Of a stretch of 64,000 nucleotides of DNA, positions 11,574 through 25,210 are shown in pieces (the stretch's first letter is position 1; each line of letters starts with the position of its first letter). This DNA is from Neckera pumila (lineage: Eukaryota > Streptophyta > Bryopsida > Hypnales > Neckeraceae). The stretch covers positions 11,844,501-11,908,500 of the forward strand of contig OZ018417.1 in NCBI GenBank assembly GCA_963969595.1, in the 5' to 3' direction. The notes beneath the pieces were generated by a model. The model was not told the DNA's origin. It was given only the letters and a program-made list of their open reading frames with translations, and searched no databases. The position numbers were made by a program, and so were the translations under genes.

Positions 11574-13850
11574 AGAGTTTGAGCATAGTTGTTATTGAAT
11601 TGTAAAAGTTTTATTTGATCTTAATGCTAGTCAAAAGGGGAGTCTTGGTGTTCTTAGAGTGCATTATTAGGGCAATTCATCCCATAAGAGTATCCAACAA
11701 GGAATTGAATGTAGATTTAGAGCTTTCTAAGTAAAGTAAATTATGGTCAAAGAAGAATTGAAATAAGATACCTTCATTTTGGCAAGTACATTTCTAGCTA
11801 CTACAAAAAATCATCTTATTTTTCAAAATATTGGTCTTTACTTCTTTCATCACCTTCTTGACCTTTCTTTCTATGATTCTAATAGTTCTATGTAAATCTC
11901 CACCCCCACCCATTCCCCTACTCCCACCTTCGCCTCTACCTACCTACTACCTCCTTCTTTCTCAAAAAAATTCAAATTTATTTTAATTTAAATTTATTTT
12001 CTTATTTTGGCTATTACCTCTTTAGAGGTGGCATGGGGGTAGAATAGGTTGTGCTCATGAGGAAAATAAAAGAAATTAATGATCTTATAGTGAAGAAATT
12101 TAGTAGTGGTAAAAGAGGCAATTTTCGATGGAAGGAATGTGAGGTCTTAAACAACATCCACTACTTGAGTGCTATTGTTGATGCACAAGAAATAGAATTT
12201 AAGTAAATTAAATTAGGACTTAGAGCACATATACTTGCATGAATTTCACATACATTTGATTTTACAAGAATCACCATTGAAATTACATGAAACATATAAA
12301 CTTCAAAGCAAAAAATAAATCAAAATTTCTTAAATTTAGAATTTCCCTGTATTCAAATTCTATCCTTTAAGTAAAATTTAGGCCTCAAATAGACCCGCCC
12401 ATTCCAATGACTTTGGATATTTTGTGCACTACATTTTTGCACCGCTCATGCTTAGTGCAATGTATATCTTTATAAGTGCTAAAATGTTCAATTCATCATC
12501 AAATAGAGTCTCAAGGTAGTTTGCCTTTTATAGCTTTAATTGGAAATAATGTAGAAATTTGTAAAAGATGAACACTTCTAGAAAATTAATAAGAACTAAT
12601 CCATCTATTAAAATTAGTTCACTCAAAGGTTTTCAAATCATTTGGACTTATTCTTTCGCAATATTGAAAAACATATGATACATATTTTAGTTTTTAAATT
12701 TCATTTATTTTAAGGAGAGATAAGATCTTTTAAAAAACACCTATCTTTGCACTATTGGTTGATCAATATAGTTGAAGATATCAATAGGCATCTATAATTT
12801 TGTGAGATGGTACTAATTGAAAAATTGAAATAAGGATAATTTCAATATTTTGCAAAAACTTATGGAGTGAGGTGTAGAAATTCAACTAACCAATCTTAAT
12901 TAGGATTTTAGATACAAAATCAATGGCTATACTAGGTTTGAAAGAGGTTAAGATGCCTTCTAAGGACCCTAAAATTTCATTTTTCATCTATTATATAAAT
13001 CTTCTAAAATAAATTTGTAAACAAAACCTATATCTCAAAATTGGAAGTTAGAAGTTAGAAGCTAGAAGCTTTTAGTTCTTGGCATCTTTATTAGGTTATT
13101 TTAATGATGTAAATATCCTATTAGAACAGACATTAAATATTTAAAAGAATTTTTCTATCTAACTTATTGTTAACTTATTGTATTTGTTTTCATTTGTCAA
13201 TTGGACCCAAATGATCTCATCTAGTCCTACTGGTTCTAGGATGAGTTTAAATTTGAAAATAAAACTAAAGCCTAAGAATTTTCCAAAATTATAGTTGTGA
13301 AATGTCGCTCTTCATTTGGCCCAACTTTCTATTTTTATTCTATTTTTTCTTAGGATTCAAAATAAGGCATAATTGTTTCAATTTAATCACATTGACTTGT
13401 CTTTTCCAAATTATGGTTTTGGTATCATCTTTTTTACAAAACATGATTAATCTTTTTTTAGCACTAACTTATACATAAATCTACAAGGAATTTGGTCTTC
13501 TTTATTCTACAAGACAATATTAATTATGCTAAAATTGAAATTTGTATTTCAAAACTAAAAAATTAGAAAAAGTTTAATTGATAAATTTTTAATTTGTAGA
13601 TGTGATCATATATAATGTTTTCAATTTATGAAGTTGGCAATTTTATAATTTATAAAATTCGAAACTAACATATTATTTTATTAATTTTTAGTATTTGAAA
13701 TTCCAAAAAATCTTTAAAAAACGTATTTATTATTTATTTTATTTTAAAATTTGGCTACTCTATTTATGTTTTTTTAATTTAGAGCAAAAATGACTAAATT
13801 AAGTTTCAATAATGATATGTAAGCAATTTTTTTTTCATTCACTAAGAATT

Positions 13851-13868
13851 CAAGGTTGATATCAACCT
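13851..13868. repeat. 18-bp perfect palindrome
   Basis: AAGGTTGATATCAACCTT reads identically on both strands. It is isolated in AT-rich DNA with no associated gene or element seen. Confidence 0.6.
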
Positions 13869-14130
13869 TCAGTCAGTTGCAATGCTTTTAGTGCAATCAA
13901 GAATTCATTGAGATAGTTTTGTAAAAATTAAGTTTCAAATAAAAAGTGATGGCTAAGATTTTGAGTATTCATTATCATTATTGTTTAAATATCAACTCCT
14001 AAAATATGAGCTTGATTGGAGAAAGAAGATATGGTAAATTATTAGTAGAGGATTCCACTTCTATAATTCATTGAACGTATGTCATTACTTGAATCTACCA
14101 TTTTGGGTTTTCTTTTGTTCTTTCCAACGG

Positions 14131-14367
14131 TGCTAATGTGTGAGCTTAAGAATGCAAGCTTGTGAGCATTGAGCCTTTAATATAGGTACCTATAATATAG
14201 TTATCACTTACTATAGAAGGTGTATGTATCATAAACACCTATAATATGGATATTTGTAACATATATATCCTATAATCATAGACAATTTCTAAAGTATATA
14301 CACCTATAATATAAGTGTGTAGTACTCTAGGCTCATGGACTTATACTCTTATGCTCACATAATAGCA
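14131..14367. mobile_element. MITE with GCTANTATGTGAGC ends, copy 1
   Basis: TIRs are TGCTAATGTGTGAGC at the left and the complement of TGCTATTATGTGAGCAT at the right. The interior is full of CTATAATATAGGT-type motifs. It is homologous, in inverted orientation, to 44533-44771, and shares ends with 17189-17423. Confidence 0.7.
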
Positions 14368-14939
14368 ATCCTCTTTTCTTTTTAGCACATGTGTGCACCA
14401 AGGTTTGTAACTTGATTTGGAGTCTTATTAATGACCCAATCTTCATTTAATGGTGCTCTACACCATGAAGTTTTTCGCTAAAAACTTCAAATTAAAAAAA
14501 ATCTTGGATGAAATTGCTAGATTGTGGATGAAAACAAAATTATACATGCGATATGTGCTAATATGATATTTTGTATCCAATATGTGAATGAACATTGAAA
14601 TTTGGAGCACCACCATAACATACTCTATTGCCACTTTGGCACTTCATAAAAAATGAAAAAAGTGCCCTAGTCCTCTACTATAATGAACTTTGGAATTAAA
14701 GATCTCTACAATTTAGGGCTCCAATTTTTTGCAACTACTTCACTACATCTTCACTTCTAGTTGCTAAAACTCACACATTTGTCTTTTATTAAAACTTCAG
14801 TAAACCTTTTGTTAATTTGCAATCAATAGGAAGTGTAGGTGTTCACAAATTACATCATTCTACAAGCATAACAGTCACAAGCTTACTTGAAAGACATTAA
14901 GAGTACCACAACATTGAATCATAGAAGCAACATTGTTAA

Positions 14940-15170
14940 CCCTTTACGTACTAAGAAGTCCAAATTGGGCCTCATGTTTTTTTAAGCAATTTTGAAGAGT
15001 TTATATGGGGATTTCCAATTATTTTAATAATTATTTATTAAAGCCAATGCATGCAATGTTCTTCACTCAAGCTAATGATATAAATAAAATTTCCATTTAG
15101 ATTATCCTTTCAACAATATGATCAATCAAAGTCCGCAATTTAAAATCATGAGTTCTTGGTACGTAAAGGG
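14940..15170. mobile_element. Short TTAA-flanked MITE (piggyBac-like), 231 bp
   Basis: It is flanked on both sides by TTAA (14936-14939 and 15171-15174). TIRs begin CCCTTTACGTAC, 12 bases perfect, extending to about 17 of 18. TTAA target duplication and CCC termini are hallmarks of the piggyBac superfamily (established knowledge). No transposase is present. Confidence 0.72.
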
Positions 15171-16489
15171 TTAAAAACAATTTGAATACCATTACATTTC
15201 ACAATAATTCTACCTATATGCTTGAAAGACATATAGATTACTAAAACGAAATTCATTAGTCATTGTCTTTATTTAATATTATATAATATATAAATGTGGT
15301 CACCCAATATACCATGGTTTATATGTATAAATTTAAAGTATTTAAGAACATTTTATAAAATTTTAATACAATCTTGCATCCATTTTATAGTTGGACTAAA
15401 CTCCAAATGATTAATAACTTTAACTTTTTTCTAAATATGTAATTTAGAGATGATTTTTTAATGTATTTGTTTAGAATTATCAAATAATTCTCTGTAAATT
15501 CAAATTCATTATCAAACAACTAAGTCACCTTTGGTTTTAACTTGTAAAGCACACAACAGGCAGTAAGTCAATCAAATGTTTAATTAAATAAAAAATTATA
15601 TGGCATTGAAGGTAAATATAACATTAAATAATATAATGAATTCAATTGGAATCCCCAAGAATCACATGCTAAATTTTTGGAATACAATTCCTTTGCTTCA
15701 AAGAGCAATTAGATAATTGCAAATTATAATACACCAATCTGCATTTTGCACTCAAGGTGCATGAATGTAGCTGTGATGCTCAAAATTTTAGACTACGATA
15801 GTATGTATAGATTTTAAAAAGTTGAATATTTTTTTACTTCTTTCAAATGAAAGTGATATATACAAATTATGCCATGAGAATTTTCTTAGATTTTGATGAA
15901 GGCCATGAATTAGTTGTGAAAAATAAAATCTTTTGTGAAAATTTTAATTCAAATCTAATGGAAATTGAGCCCTTGCAAGAAAAAAAAAATCATTGTTTCC
16001 CTAGATAGAAAAGGTGCAAAGATATATTAAGAGTCACTAGAAAAAAAAGAATTGAAAATTGCTCAATGTGATATCCTACACTTAGCATGGATGTAGATTC
16101 ACCTACAAAACAAAGTTGTCTCCACTATTTGATAAAGGCCCTTCAATTTTACCTTAATTTATATCACTAGCTACAAAGCCTTTGCACTTCTATGTGGATT
16201 TATGATTTAAAAGTTGCATAAGTTGCCACAAAAAAGCAACTGTACTTGAATCTAGACTTAAAAGACTGTGTAGTGTCTATCAATAGTGACTATAGTTTAT
16301 CTAAGCTACATCGCAAAGTAGAAAAGGTTTTGTGATAAAAAATTCTCTAAAAATCAATATGCAAAAAAAAAAAAAGTTGACACAAAAAAATTACATAACA
16401 ATGACAATGTTTGATATTGGGGAATATCTAATCTACTAGGGAGTTATCAAAATCCCAATCTAAAGAGGAAATTTTTTTCATAGAATATA

Positions 16490-16671
16490 CATTAGAGGGC
16501 TGTTTTAGGCTAGTTCCCCAATCTGGCCCGCCCTTGTAAGCAGCAGTATGAGCTGTTAGAAGAAAAAAATTCAAAAAATTCAAAACTCAAAAAAAAAAAT
16601 CAAAAAAGACGTGGCACTGTCTCGGCCACATAAACCAGTAGTTATCCAAAGGCCCCAAATCTCCCCTAATG
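16490..16671. mobile_element. CATTA-family MITE, short copy
   Basis: Ends are CATTAGAGGGC at the left and CCCCTAATG at the right. An internal GACGTGGCAC...GGCCACAT inverted pair matches the other CATTA elements. It is 182 bases and non-coding. Confidence 0.6.
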
Positions 16672-16977
16672 TCTTTTTGATTAGTGTGGTTTATTTTTCA
16701 ACTTTCAAGTACATATTGCATTGGAGCAATTGAGTCCATCCATCAAGTTCTTTACCACCCAATAACCAATGAACAAGTATCATTATGTTGCAATTGTAAT
16801 TAAAGCAAAGTAGCAAGGATAAAATAGCATGATAGAGGAGTACATATGTTCATTTGCTTAATTGTTTAACGTGGTCAAAGCCTTGTATAGATTCCTCATT
16901 TACAATTGCTTCATTGGATGCCTCATGTGCATGCTCTATATAAACAATCATTACAATTTTATAACATTCAACCAAAA

Positions 16978-17179
16978 TATTAGCCCAAAAAGGCTGTCAG
17001 ACAATCTGTAAGGGAGTAGTCAGCCAAGGTGCCCCGTTGGAATTCCAATAATTTTTTTATTATTATGATTATTGTGTTTTTTTAAATTAAAAGAAATTTA
17101 AAATTTAAAAAGATCACTATAATTGCATATTTGCCGAAACCTTGACAGCCCTCCATAGGGTCCAGATTTTTTGTAATGG
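16978..17179. mobile_element. Probable diverged CATTA-family MITE
   Basis: The left end TATTAGCCCAAAAAGGCTG and right end TTTTTTGTAATG resemble the family, and the right end matches that of the 35535-35780 copy. The internal ACGTGGC hairpin is not visible. Assignment is tentative. Confidence 0.4.
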
Positions 17180-17188
17180 ATAGGGGAG

Positions 17189-17423
17189 TGCTAGTATGCG
17201 AGCATAAAATCTATGTATCCATGAATCTAGAAATCTATATTACAGACACATTCTATAGTTATAGGTGTTTATATTATAGATTCTTTCCATGTTATAGCTT
17301 GTATTATAGTGTATCTATATTATAGATACGTATGATATAAACACCTTCAAATGGTTGTAGGTACATATCTACAACTAGATTCAAGGCTTGTAAGGTCACA
17401 TCTTTGTGCTCACATGCTAGCAT
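17189..17423. mobile_element. MITE with GCTANTATGTGAGC ends, copy 2
   Basis: The left end TGCTAGTATGCGAGCAT and the right end GTGCTCACATGCTAGCA are inverted. The interior has CTATATTATAGAT-type motifs as in copies 1 and 3, but is more diverged. Confidence 0.65.
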
Positions 17424-18169
17424 CATTGGTTAGTATTATAGACTCTATTGTACAACAACAATACTAATATCCATATACTTTAATTAGTATAAAATTGTAT
17501 AAAAAATTACACTATGAAAGACAATTATTGAACACTTATGTAGGATATTATTGTTACAAGCTCTAGAAGTAACCATTCAAAGTTATAATTAATGAATTTT
17601 AATTTTGAATAAAAATAAAAACAATAAAAATATTTTGAAGTTTGATGACAACCACTTTAAAGTTTATATTTCTTGGATGTTGGCAGAGTGCTTGAGGGCA
17701 ATGTTTTGCCTAAAGAATTTCTCACTCATCCAAGTTAAGGCTTGAGTCTTTAAAAAGCAAACTTTTTTTATAATCAATTTGATGAAATCTTGGATAATGT
17801 CATTTTTATATACAAACATGTAAGTAAAAATGTGCTAAATTTCAATAAGATTAGGGCTTTTAATAATTAAAGGTACTTTATTTTGGTATTGATAGGATTT
17901 ATATATAAATAGATTCCAAGTACTCTCACGTGTAGAACCAAAGATAAAGCATAAATAAAATTTAATTGAAAATATAGGAATATTTTGTATTAGTGTAATG
18001 TACAATTATATAAGTGATGTCCTATTAATATTATTGTAGTCTTGTTCTTTTGATTTAAAGAAAGGATATATGTTTGAATTAGATGTAGAATCTTTTCACA
18101 ATTAAAGGTGTTTATGTTAATATTAGGATCAAAAGTAGCCATTTTGATCATTGATAACTTCATTAAGGA

Positions 18170-18920
18170 AGAATAGATAATTTAGAATAGTAATGATATC
18201 AATTGTTAGGATAAGATTATTAAGTCTTTTTAATAGTATCAAATGTCATGGTTAGGCATTAGATGACATTTGAGGCCTCTAAAAGATTGCGACTTGCGTT
18301 TCCTGCGGGAACACAAGAAAACGCTGATGTGGCCGAAACCTTGCCATGTCATTTTCAGAGAAAAAAAATGCTTAAAATGATATTTGGAATTTTTTTTTAA
18401 ATTCTGACAATCTGTACCGGCTGTTTGCAAAATTGGGCTAGCATTGAGAACGGGCTTGAAACGGCCCTTCAATGCCCTCTAATGTCATCTAATGATTAGA
18501 TGGTTAAGTCTATTTGAACAATAAGTAGTGTCAAGTTTCATGATTGTAGTCATGATTAGATTTAGACGGTTGGCTCTATTTGAACAATAATTAAATAGCT
18601 AGTATCAAATGTCATGATTGAGGTTATAATTAGATTTAAACTGCTAAGTACTCTTGAACAATAAGTAGTAATATATGTCATGCTTAGATGGTAGAACACT
18701 AGACCCATAGAATCTTTTCAACAATAATATTTGGTCCAGGTATTTGATGAAGTCCTTGCAATGGTATTGTTAAATTGTTAAATCTTATAATTAGATGGTA
18801 CAATCTTACCAATAGACAAAGGTGTTAGATCACTTAGATGTCATCATTAGATGGTGGGGTCCTTTTAACTCTAATATTATCAAAATTATCTTTTCAAGAG
18901 TGGTTTTAGTATCAAGATTA
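18170..18920. repeat. About 65-75 bp degenerate tandem repeat
   Basis: Units share ATTAGAT(GG/TT), AAGTCTATTTGAACAATAA, TAGTATCAAATGTCATGAT and GTCATG. The clearest three lie at 18495-18680. The array is interrupted by the CATTA-family MITE at 18257-18494. Confidence 0.6.
18257..18494. mobile_element. CATTA-family MITE, 238 bp
   Basis: TIRs are CATTAGATGACATTTGAGG at the left and the complement of CATTAGATGACATTAGAGG at the right. The interior shares TGCTTAAAATGATATTTGG and GATGTGGC...TTGCCATGTCA with the 27934-28220 copy. Non-coding. Confidence 0.75.
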
Positions 18921-19916
18921 GATGGCCAACAAAAGTTTAATGAATACGTATTGCATAATTATAAGAAAGAATAAGGAATGACATTTCACAACCTTGCAAA
19001 TATGGTAGTTGTGATAAAAAAATCATGTGGCTTTGGAAGGCCCTTTGAACTTTGAAACCTTTGAAATTGACTTCAAATGGTGCAAAGAATAGAATACTAC
19101 ATCTAGTATTAACTGCAACATACAATGAATTTTGAATTCCAAATATCAACATAAATGAATGAAAACTTCAAAAAAGAGTGAATTCTAAGATACGTCAATA
19201 GTCTCCAAAAACTGTCTCTTTTTGATGATATTGACAATTATTGGTTTTGGGTTGTGACATGCTCCTCTCAAAAGTATTTAATAGTGTCGCCTTTATTCTA
19301 AACTATAAGTGACTATCTTCATATCTTGATAGTTGTTTTAAAAGACACGTTATTATTAGTTTCTTTTCAATCCAATAATTTTTTACTAAATCAATGATGT
19401 TTTCATAATAATCTATCAATTAATTTTAAACAACTCACAAGCAATTTCTAATTGGTTTGAAAGGACTTTTGTGATATAACATCGTTCTTTAATTAAAATT
19501 GGACAAGAAAAATAAGGTTAAATTATTGATAAGTACAAATTGGATAATGTTTGTTTTCCTCTAAGTGCCTATGCAACCACATTTTGGTCGCGGCCAAATT
19601 AAGATTTCAATGGATTCTTAATGATGAAAAATGATTCAATCAAATTAATAAGAGTATCTTAACTCAAGATCCCAAGATTCTCCTCCAAATGATAGATCAA
19701 GAAAATTGTATTTAAATTTTTTTATATTTGAAAATTATATAATCCAAAACCTCTATTTATTTTTAAATATGCATGAAGGTCCTCAATTTTCTTACTTTGT
19801 TAGGTGTGTTAGAAACTAAGGAAGATTTGGATTTTCTAATTTGACATATAAATAAAATTTATAGCCTTCAAATTCATGATTGGTGTTTGGATTGGTGTTT
19901 GGATTGGTGTTTGGAT

Positions 19917-20862
19917 TGATAATAAAGGACCAAATAGTGTTTTTTTGGCAATATAGCGATTTTGGGCAACTCACTACAAATGAAGATTTTATTTTTTTTC
20001 ATTGAAATTTTCACACAACATTTTCCTAGGGAGTGGCTTTAAGGCCCTATAATTTTCATAACTTTTGAATACATAGTCAAAAAGTTATGCTACGATACAT
20101 AGTTTTCATTGCTCAGCGGGCAGCTCAAACAATAGAAAAACTTCTTTAAAAATCATTTTTTTGAAAAATAAAAATTTGAAATTGGTTCTTCAAATTATAC
20201 ACACGAGGAAAGCTTTACAGTGTTCCGTTTTGATTTTTGAGACGAAATTTATTAGGATTTTAAGTTTTGGATATTTTGCGGGTAGTTATGGAATCTATAC
20301 TCTAAAATAAATTTTGAAGTCCTTTATTTCACTCAATTCTCAATACTTTTGGAGAAAAATAAAAACATAAGGTATAGATTGATTATCACAACATTACAAC
20401 CATTGGGATTGGAATTTTTCAATTCCATAACTAAATTGTTAACAATTTAGTATTTTGAATCATTCTCTACTTCTTTTTGCTTACTATTTTTTTCCTATAT
20501 GTTGCACAATTCCAAATGATTTGAAAATTTTCAAGCATGTATCCAACTTACCATGAAGAATAAATTTAAAGAATTACAACCATTTTGGACATTTTTTCAT
20601 ACAAATGTGACCTTGTGAAGTGCAGCTGCCCAGTTTTTTGCAAAGACAAAAAAGGATTTTTGTCACTTCAAATGCTAATATCTTGCAATCTACACGGCGA
20701 AAAATTCTGAAATTTTTTCGACATCTTTTAAACTAGTTTACTACAAGATTATCTGGTTATATATTTCCAAAAAATGTTCTTTTTTCCAAAAATTGGTACT
20801 TGTACTAGAAATGGCAATTTTGGAGCGTTTTTGGTGAAAACATAGTTAAAACCTAGAAGGGG
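19917..20862 (-). mobile_element. TTAA element H (subfamily 2, reverse)
   Basis: The right end is followed by TTAA at 20863-20866, and its outward sequence AACTATGTTTTCACC matches the left end of element D (39513). The left end near 19917 (AAAGGACCAA, then a run like TTTTTTGGC) matches the right end of D but its TTAA is degraded. Internal blocks such as CTTGCAATCTACACG are shared with D. Non-coding. Confidence 0.6.
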
Positions 20863-23010
20863 TTAAATGCAATTTTTTTAATATAAAAGCAATTCAATTT
20901 TGATGTTTTATTATAAATTCGAAATAGGCTATTCTAACATAATTTTAAAGTGATTGGTTAAAATTATGAGATTTTAGAGTACATCCAAAGATACAATAGA
21001 AATCTCGTTGAAAACCTTCAAGATTTTCATTGTTTGAAGACCTTGGAGGAGTCCAAATTTCTAGAATTATAAAATTGTACTCAATATAGTAAATTGGAAA
21101 AATAATTTAAGAATGAGTTTTAATCAGAAGTTGCAAAATATAGTTCAAAATCATATCCATACCATTGGATCTACTACTATATTCACTATAAAAAAAGTAC
21201 ATTTCTTATCGATTGAACTTCACTTCTTAGTCATACTCAATGAAGGCTAGTAAACTTGCAGTCATATTTGGGCACAATCAAGTCCACTAGTTATAAAAAT
21301 AGGGACCTTGAAGAGAATGCTAATAAAAATATACTTCACACTAATGAAAAATTTGATGCAATTATAAAATTCAGTATAATTATTGCTAGTAAAGGCTACA
21401 CTAGTAGATTGAGGTATTTCTACTATTTTTATTCTTATCATTATTACTATTTTGCCTTTAGTTCATAATACTTCATTTTTAGGTCTTCTTAATTTTTTCA
21501 TGTTTTTTTTTGTATTTTACTCTCTAAAAGATCCTTTTTCTTATACCTATGATGTACTTGTAGATGTGAACATCTTATGCTAAAAAATTAACCTATATAT
21601 TATTAGTAGTATTCTTATTAAAAGTACTTAGTTTATTGCACTATAAAGAAAACACATTTTAATTTCCGAAGGTCAAATTGTCACTTACAGTCATCTTCAG
21701 TAATTTTCTTGACTGCTTAAAGACCTACTAGTGTTCAAATTTTGACCAATAAATGAATTCAAACATTTCCTATATTTAAAAACTTTCAATGTCCATCCAT
21801 CCAAATATTTAGAGATTCTTGTGTGACTAGTCTCCTAGCATTTTTTTGATAAAGATCTTCAAAATTCTTCTTAAAAATTACTATTTTACAATACAAATAC
21901 CATTCTAACATGTAATTTGGATGATTGTATCTAATCTATTTGTGTATGCAAGAAGCACTTCCTTATGTGTTGAAAAATTATCAATAAACAATACAAATTG
22001 CATCCAAATTTGTCACTTATGACCACTGAAGTCTCGACATCCAAAAATTAGTGTTCATTCAGACAAAGGAATTCCGTACTCAAAATCCCTTTCTTATGAG
22101 TTGAGAAGTTACCCATTGATTGTTAAGTGTCATCCAAATATGTACACACTAGGGCTCCTTTTTATGAGTTGAAATCACCTATTGATTTTGCAAGTGCTGT
22201 CTAAACATGTCTACTGAGCAAGCTTCATTCTTATGAGTTGAAAAGTCACCCATTGATAGTCCAAGTGTCATCCAAATATGTTTATTCCAAGTCCCTTTCT
22301 TATAAGTTGAGGTTCATCCATTGATGGTACAATTGTCACCCACTACATTTACTCTAGGTCTCTTCCTTATCAACCAAAATTTGATGGTACAACCAAGTGT
22401 CATCAAAACATGTCACTTTTAGGTCTTTTTTGGGATTATGACTTGAAAAGTCACCCATTAATAGAACTAGTCTCATCCAAACAAGTCAATCCAAAGATCA
22501 TTCAAAATTCTACAAAATCAAATATGCTTCCATCAAATACTTTGTACTACTAACATCATGAAACGTTGAGAGTCTAGTCTGGTAATTAGAATTCTATTAT
22601 TGAAAACTTCAAAATTTCATACCGTATTCAAGAAATATCCAAAAAAATCATATTTTAGTGCATTATAATTCATTCAAAAAATGGAAACAACGGAAACAAT
22701 ATATAATCAATTTTTTTCAAAATCAACAACAAAAACAATTTAAATGCATGAAATGGTACTCTACCTTAAATAAATTCCAAAACCTAATTGAATTCCAAAC
22801 AACAACAACAATCACCACGTCCATATTTGTACATATTTGGATGCATGTCAATTGATTGATAAATGTGAATACTACATACTATCTATATGTAGGTGGACTT
22901 CAACATTAACTGGGTAGAAAGATTTCAAAAATTAGATACTAAATTTTAGAGGTCATATTTTTAAAAAGTAGATTTTTGCATTAAGAAATTTTTCAAATAA
23001 TTGTATTTAA

Positions 23011-23927
23011 CCCCTAAAGGCCCAAGGCCTTTTTTTTGCCAAAAAACACCCAAAACTGCCATTTTTTTTAGCAAAGAGTGAAAAAAAATTAAAAATGTTT
23101 TTTTGGAACATCTAACCATAGGATCTTACACCTAACTAATATGAGAATGTGTGGAAAAACTTTCAGAATTTTTGACCGCACAGATTGCAAGATATCTGCG
23201 TTTAAAGTGGAAAAAACAAGATTTTCAGCACATTGCGGGACCAGATTTTTTGACTTTAAACATTTTTAACTTAAATTTTTTGTACTATAGCGTTTTGAGC
23301 TTTAAATCTTTATAGTGGAGAACTGAGTCGAGAGTCTAGGAAAAAAAAATTCAAAAAAACTTAATTATCATTCTTTAAAAAATTGTTAAGTAGAAGTAGG
23401 TACGAGATAGAAGGAAAATCTAAAATATTCATATATTTTTGATGGAATTAAAAAACAATAATTCCAATGGTGAGATTTTTCTAGCAAGTAAACTAAACCA
23501 TTACAAAAAAAAATTGAAAAACTACAAAAATTGCATTCCGAAATGAATCCTACAAGCTATTTTTTTCAAGAAGATGCTTGAATTGCCCAAAAAACAAGAA
23601 TGTCCATAACTTCCTCATAACAAATCCAATTGAAATGAATCAAAGCTTTCTTGATAGACAAAAATATAATCTATGAGGAAAAAAACATTTAAGAAAAAAA
23701 CTCAAAATTTTGCAAAATTTTTTTGTTGCCCTCCTTCTCCACGCATTCCAAGAAATGGCATAACTTCTTGCTTGAAGGTCCGATTTCAAATTTTTTTTTC
23801 CCACCACATACCTCTCTCAATTCTTCACCTTCTCAAAAAGTTTCAAGGAATCACAACAAAATTTCAGCCCATAGGTACCTACCCGAAAACGCATTTGTCC
23901 CCCGAAGGGACAATGGTTTTTTAGGGG
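23011..23927 (+). mobile_element. TTAA element A, 917 bp
   Basis: It is flanked by TTAA at 23007-23010 and 23928-23931. The left end is CCCCTAAAGGCCCAAGG. The right end (complement) is CCCCTAAAAAACCATTGTCCC, with a subterminal GTCCC.TTCGG.GGGAC hairpin. Array units 3 and 5 keep the matching empty site with a single TTAA (34313-34316 and 50054-50057). Non-coding. Confidence 0.85.
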
Positions 23928-24931
23928 TTAAGCAACTACTAAACAATATTTTTCAAAAAAGGTTAATTGTTTGGCAAATCTGTGTCTATACTACCATTTG
24001 CCAATGATAATACAAGATAATACTAGCTAGTTTTTGTAGCAACGAAAATATCAAGGATTTGATATTTTAGATATTTTAAATAATATTGTAAACATGGAAT
24101 AATTCCATAATGAATAAACAAAGGATCCTCTCAATTACGTAAAAAGTTGAAGTTGCTATTAAAAAGTTGACATGGCTCCTACTTTTATAAAATGAGTCTA
24201 GAATTTTGAATTTTCACAATTCCTAAGGTATCTCAATATCCCCTAAAAAGTGTCAGGTAGCCTTGCCCTACTACCCCTCCTGCCTGGAAATCTTCCACCA
24301 TTGGATACGAAATGGGAAAAATGAAACCACCCCCTATGCCGTAGATAATGTTTTATTCTTCAAAATCAGTTGTTGAATGCCTATCGTTGGATCTCGAAAG
24401 GAAAAAGCCCCCCTGAAATGCCATCAATCTTCCCCAAAATGAAACCTTTGCTCACACCGTGCTGAGAGCAATTTCCGCCATTGAGCACATTAGGATTTTT
24501 TTGGGGGGGGAGGGGATAACAAATGGAAACCATTGTATTAAAGAAAAAAAGTAACCACCAAACTAGAGGCTGGACAAATGAAGAGAATAAGAGCAAATGA
24601 ACAGAAGATGAGCAACAAAAGAATACATGAAGCTAAACGAACAAACAAAGAGGGGGACCCTCTTTATTCCACCTAATAGAATAACCAACCCTAGTAGCGA
24701 GCAGATTAGGATTCATGGTGCAAGAATCTAGACACATTAGGCGACTTCTATGGAACTCAAACAATTGTGAAGGCTACGGGAACTTTGGCACACTAGTGTT
24801 TGAAGGTTGCAAATTTTTTTCTTGCTACAAGGTTTTTCACTACTAACTAGAGTTTGCTTCCAAGAGTGTACTATTATGCTCTTGGAGGCCTGATCGTTGC
24901 ACAAGACGAGTAGTCTCAACAGTGTTATAAA

Positions 24932-25210
24932 GTAACTACACCTTAAATCGCACAATTAAGCAATTCAGCATGGTTCCTACTATTATATTGGAAAACTTTT
25001 TGTGAGGTCCTATTGGTAGCCAAAAGGGGATTCTAGATTCTCTTAGAATGCATTTTTTGGACACAGTGTGAATAAACTACAAATTTTCAAAGTGCTGAAA
25101 ATAGGTGTTCCTAAAAGCAATCATTGATTCTTATGAATAGTGGAAGTACATTTTAGGCAAGACTTTGTAGTGTGCGATTTTAGGAAGCGTGTAGTTTTAG
25201 GTGTAGTTAC
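24932..25210. mobile_element. MITE with GTAACTACACCT ends, 279 bp
   Basis: The left end GTAACTACACCTTAAATCGC and the right end GGTGTAGTTAC are inverted. Subterminal AAATCGCACA and TGTGCGATTTT are also inverted. Units 3 and 4 lack it at the equivalent place (around 35350 and 44045). The end resembles that of the element at 31403. Confidence 0.6.

Larger units (their letters stand above)
10301..21849. other. AT-rich gene-free region with minisatellites and small MITEs
   Basis: There are no credible genes: ORFs are short and lack recognisable domains. The stretch holds a 51-bp minisatellite (10520-10774), a roughly 125-bp tandem repeat (11090-11573), an ATTAGAT-type tandem repeat near 18.2-18.9 kb, a GGTGTTTGGATT triplication at about 19881-19918, and several TIR elements listed separately. 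No reverse transcriptase, gag or transposase coding is visible. Between these I see only AT-rich DNA, for example 11.6-14.1 kb and 15.2-16.4 kb. Confidence 0.7.

Noticed and set aside
22000..22500. CRISPR-like array from the AAAAGTCACCCATTGAT sub-repeats
   Set aside because: Repeats are degenerate, spacers are themselves related, and the DNA is from a plant nucleus.
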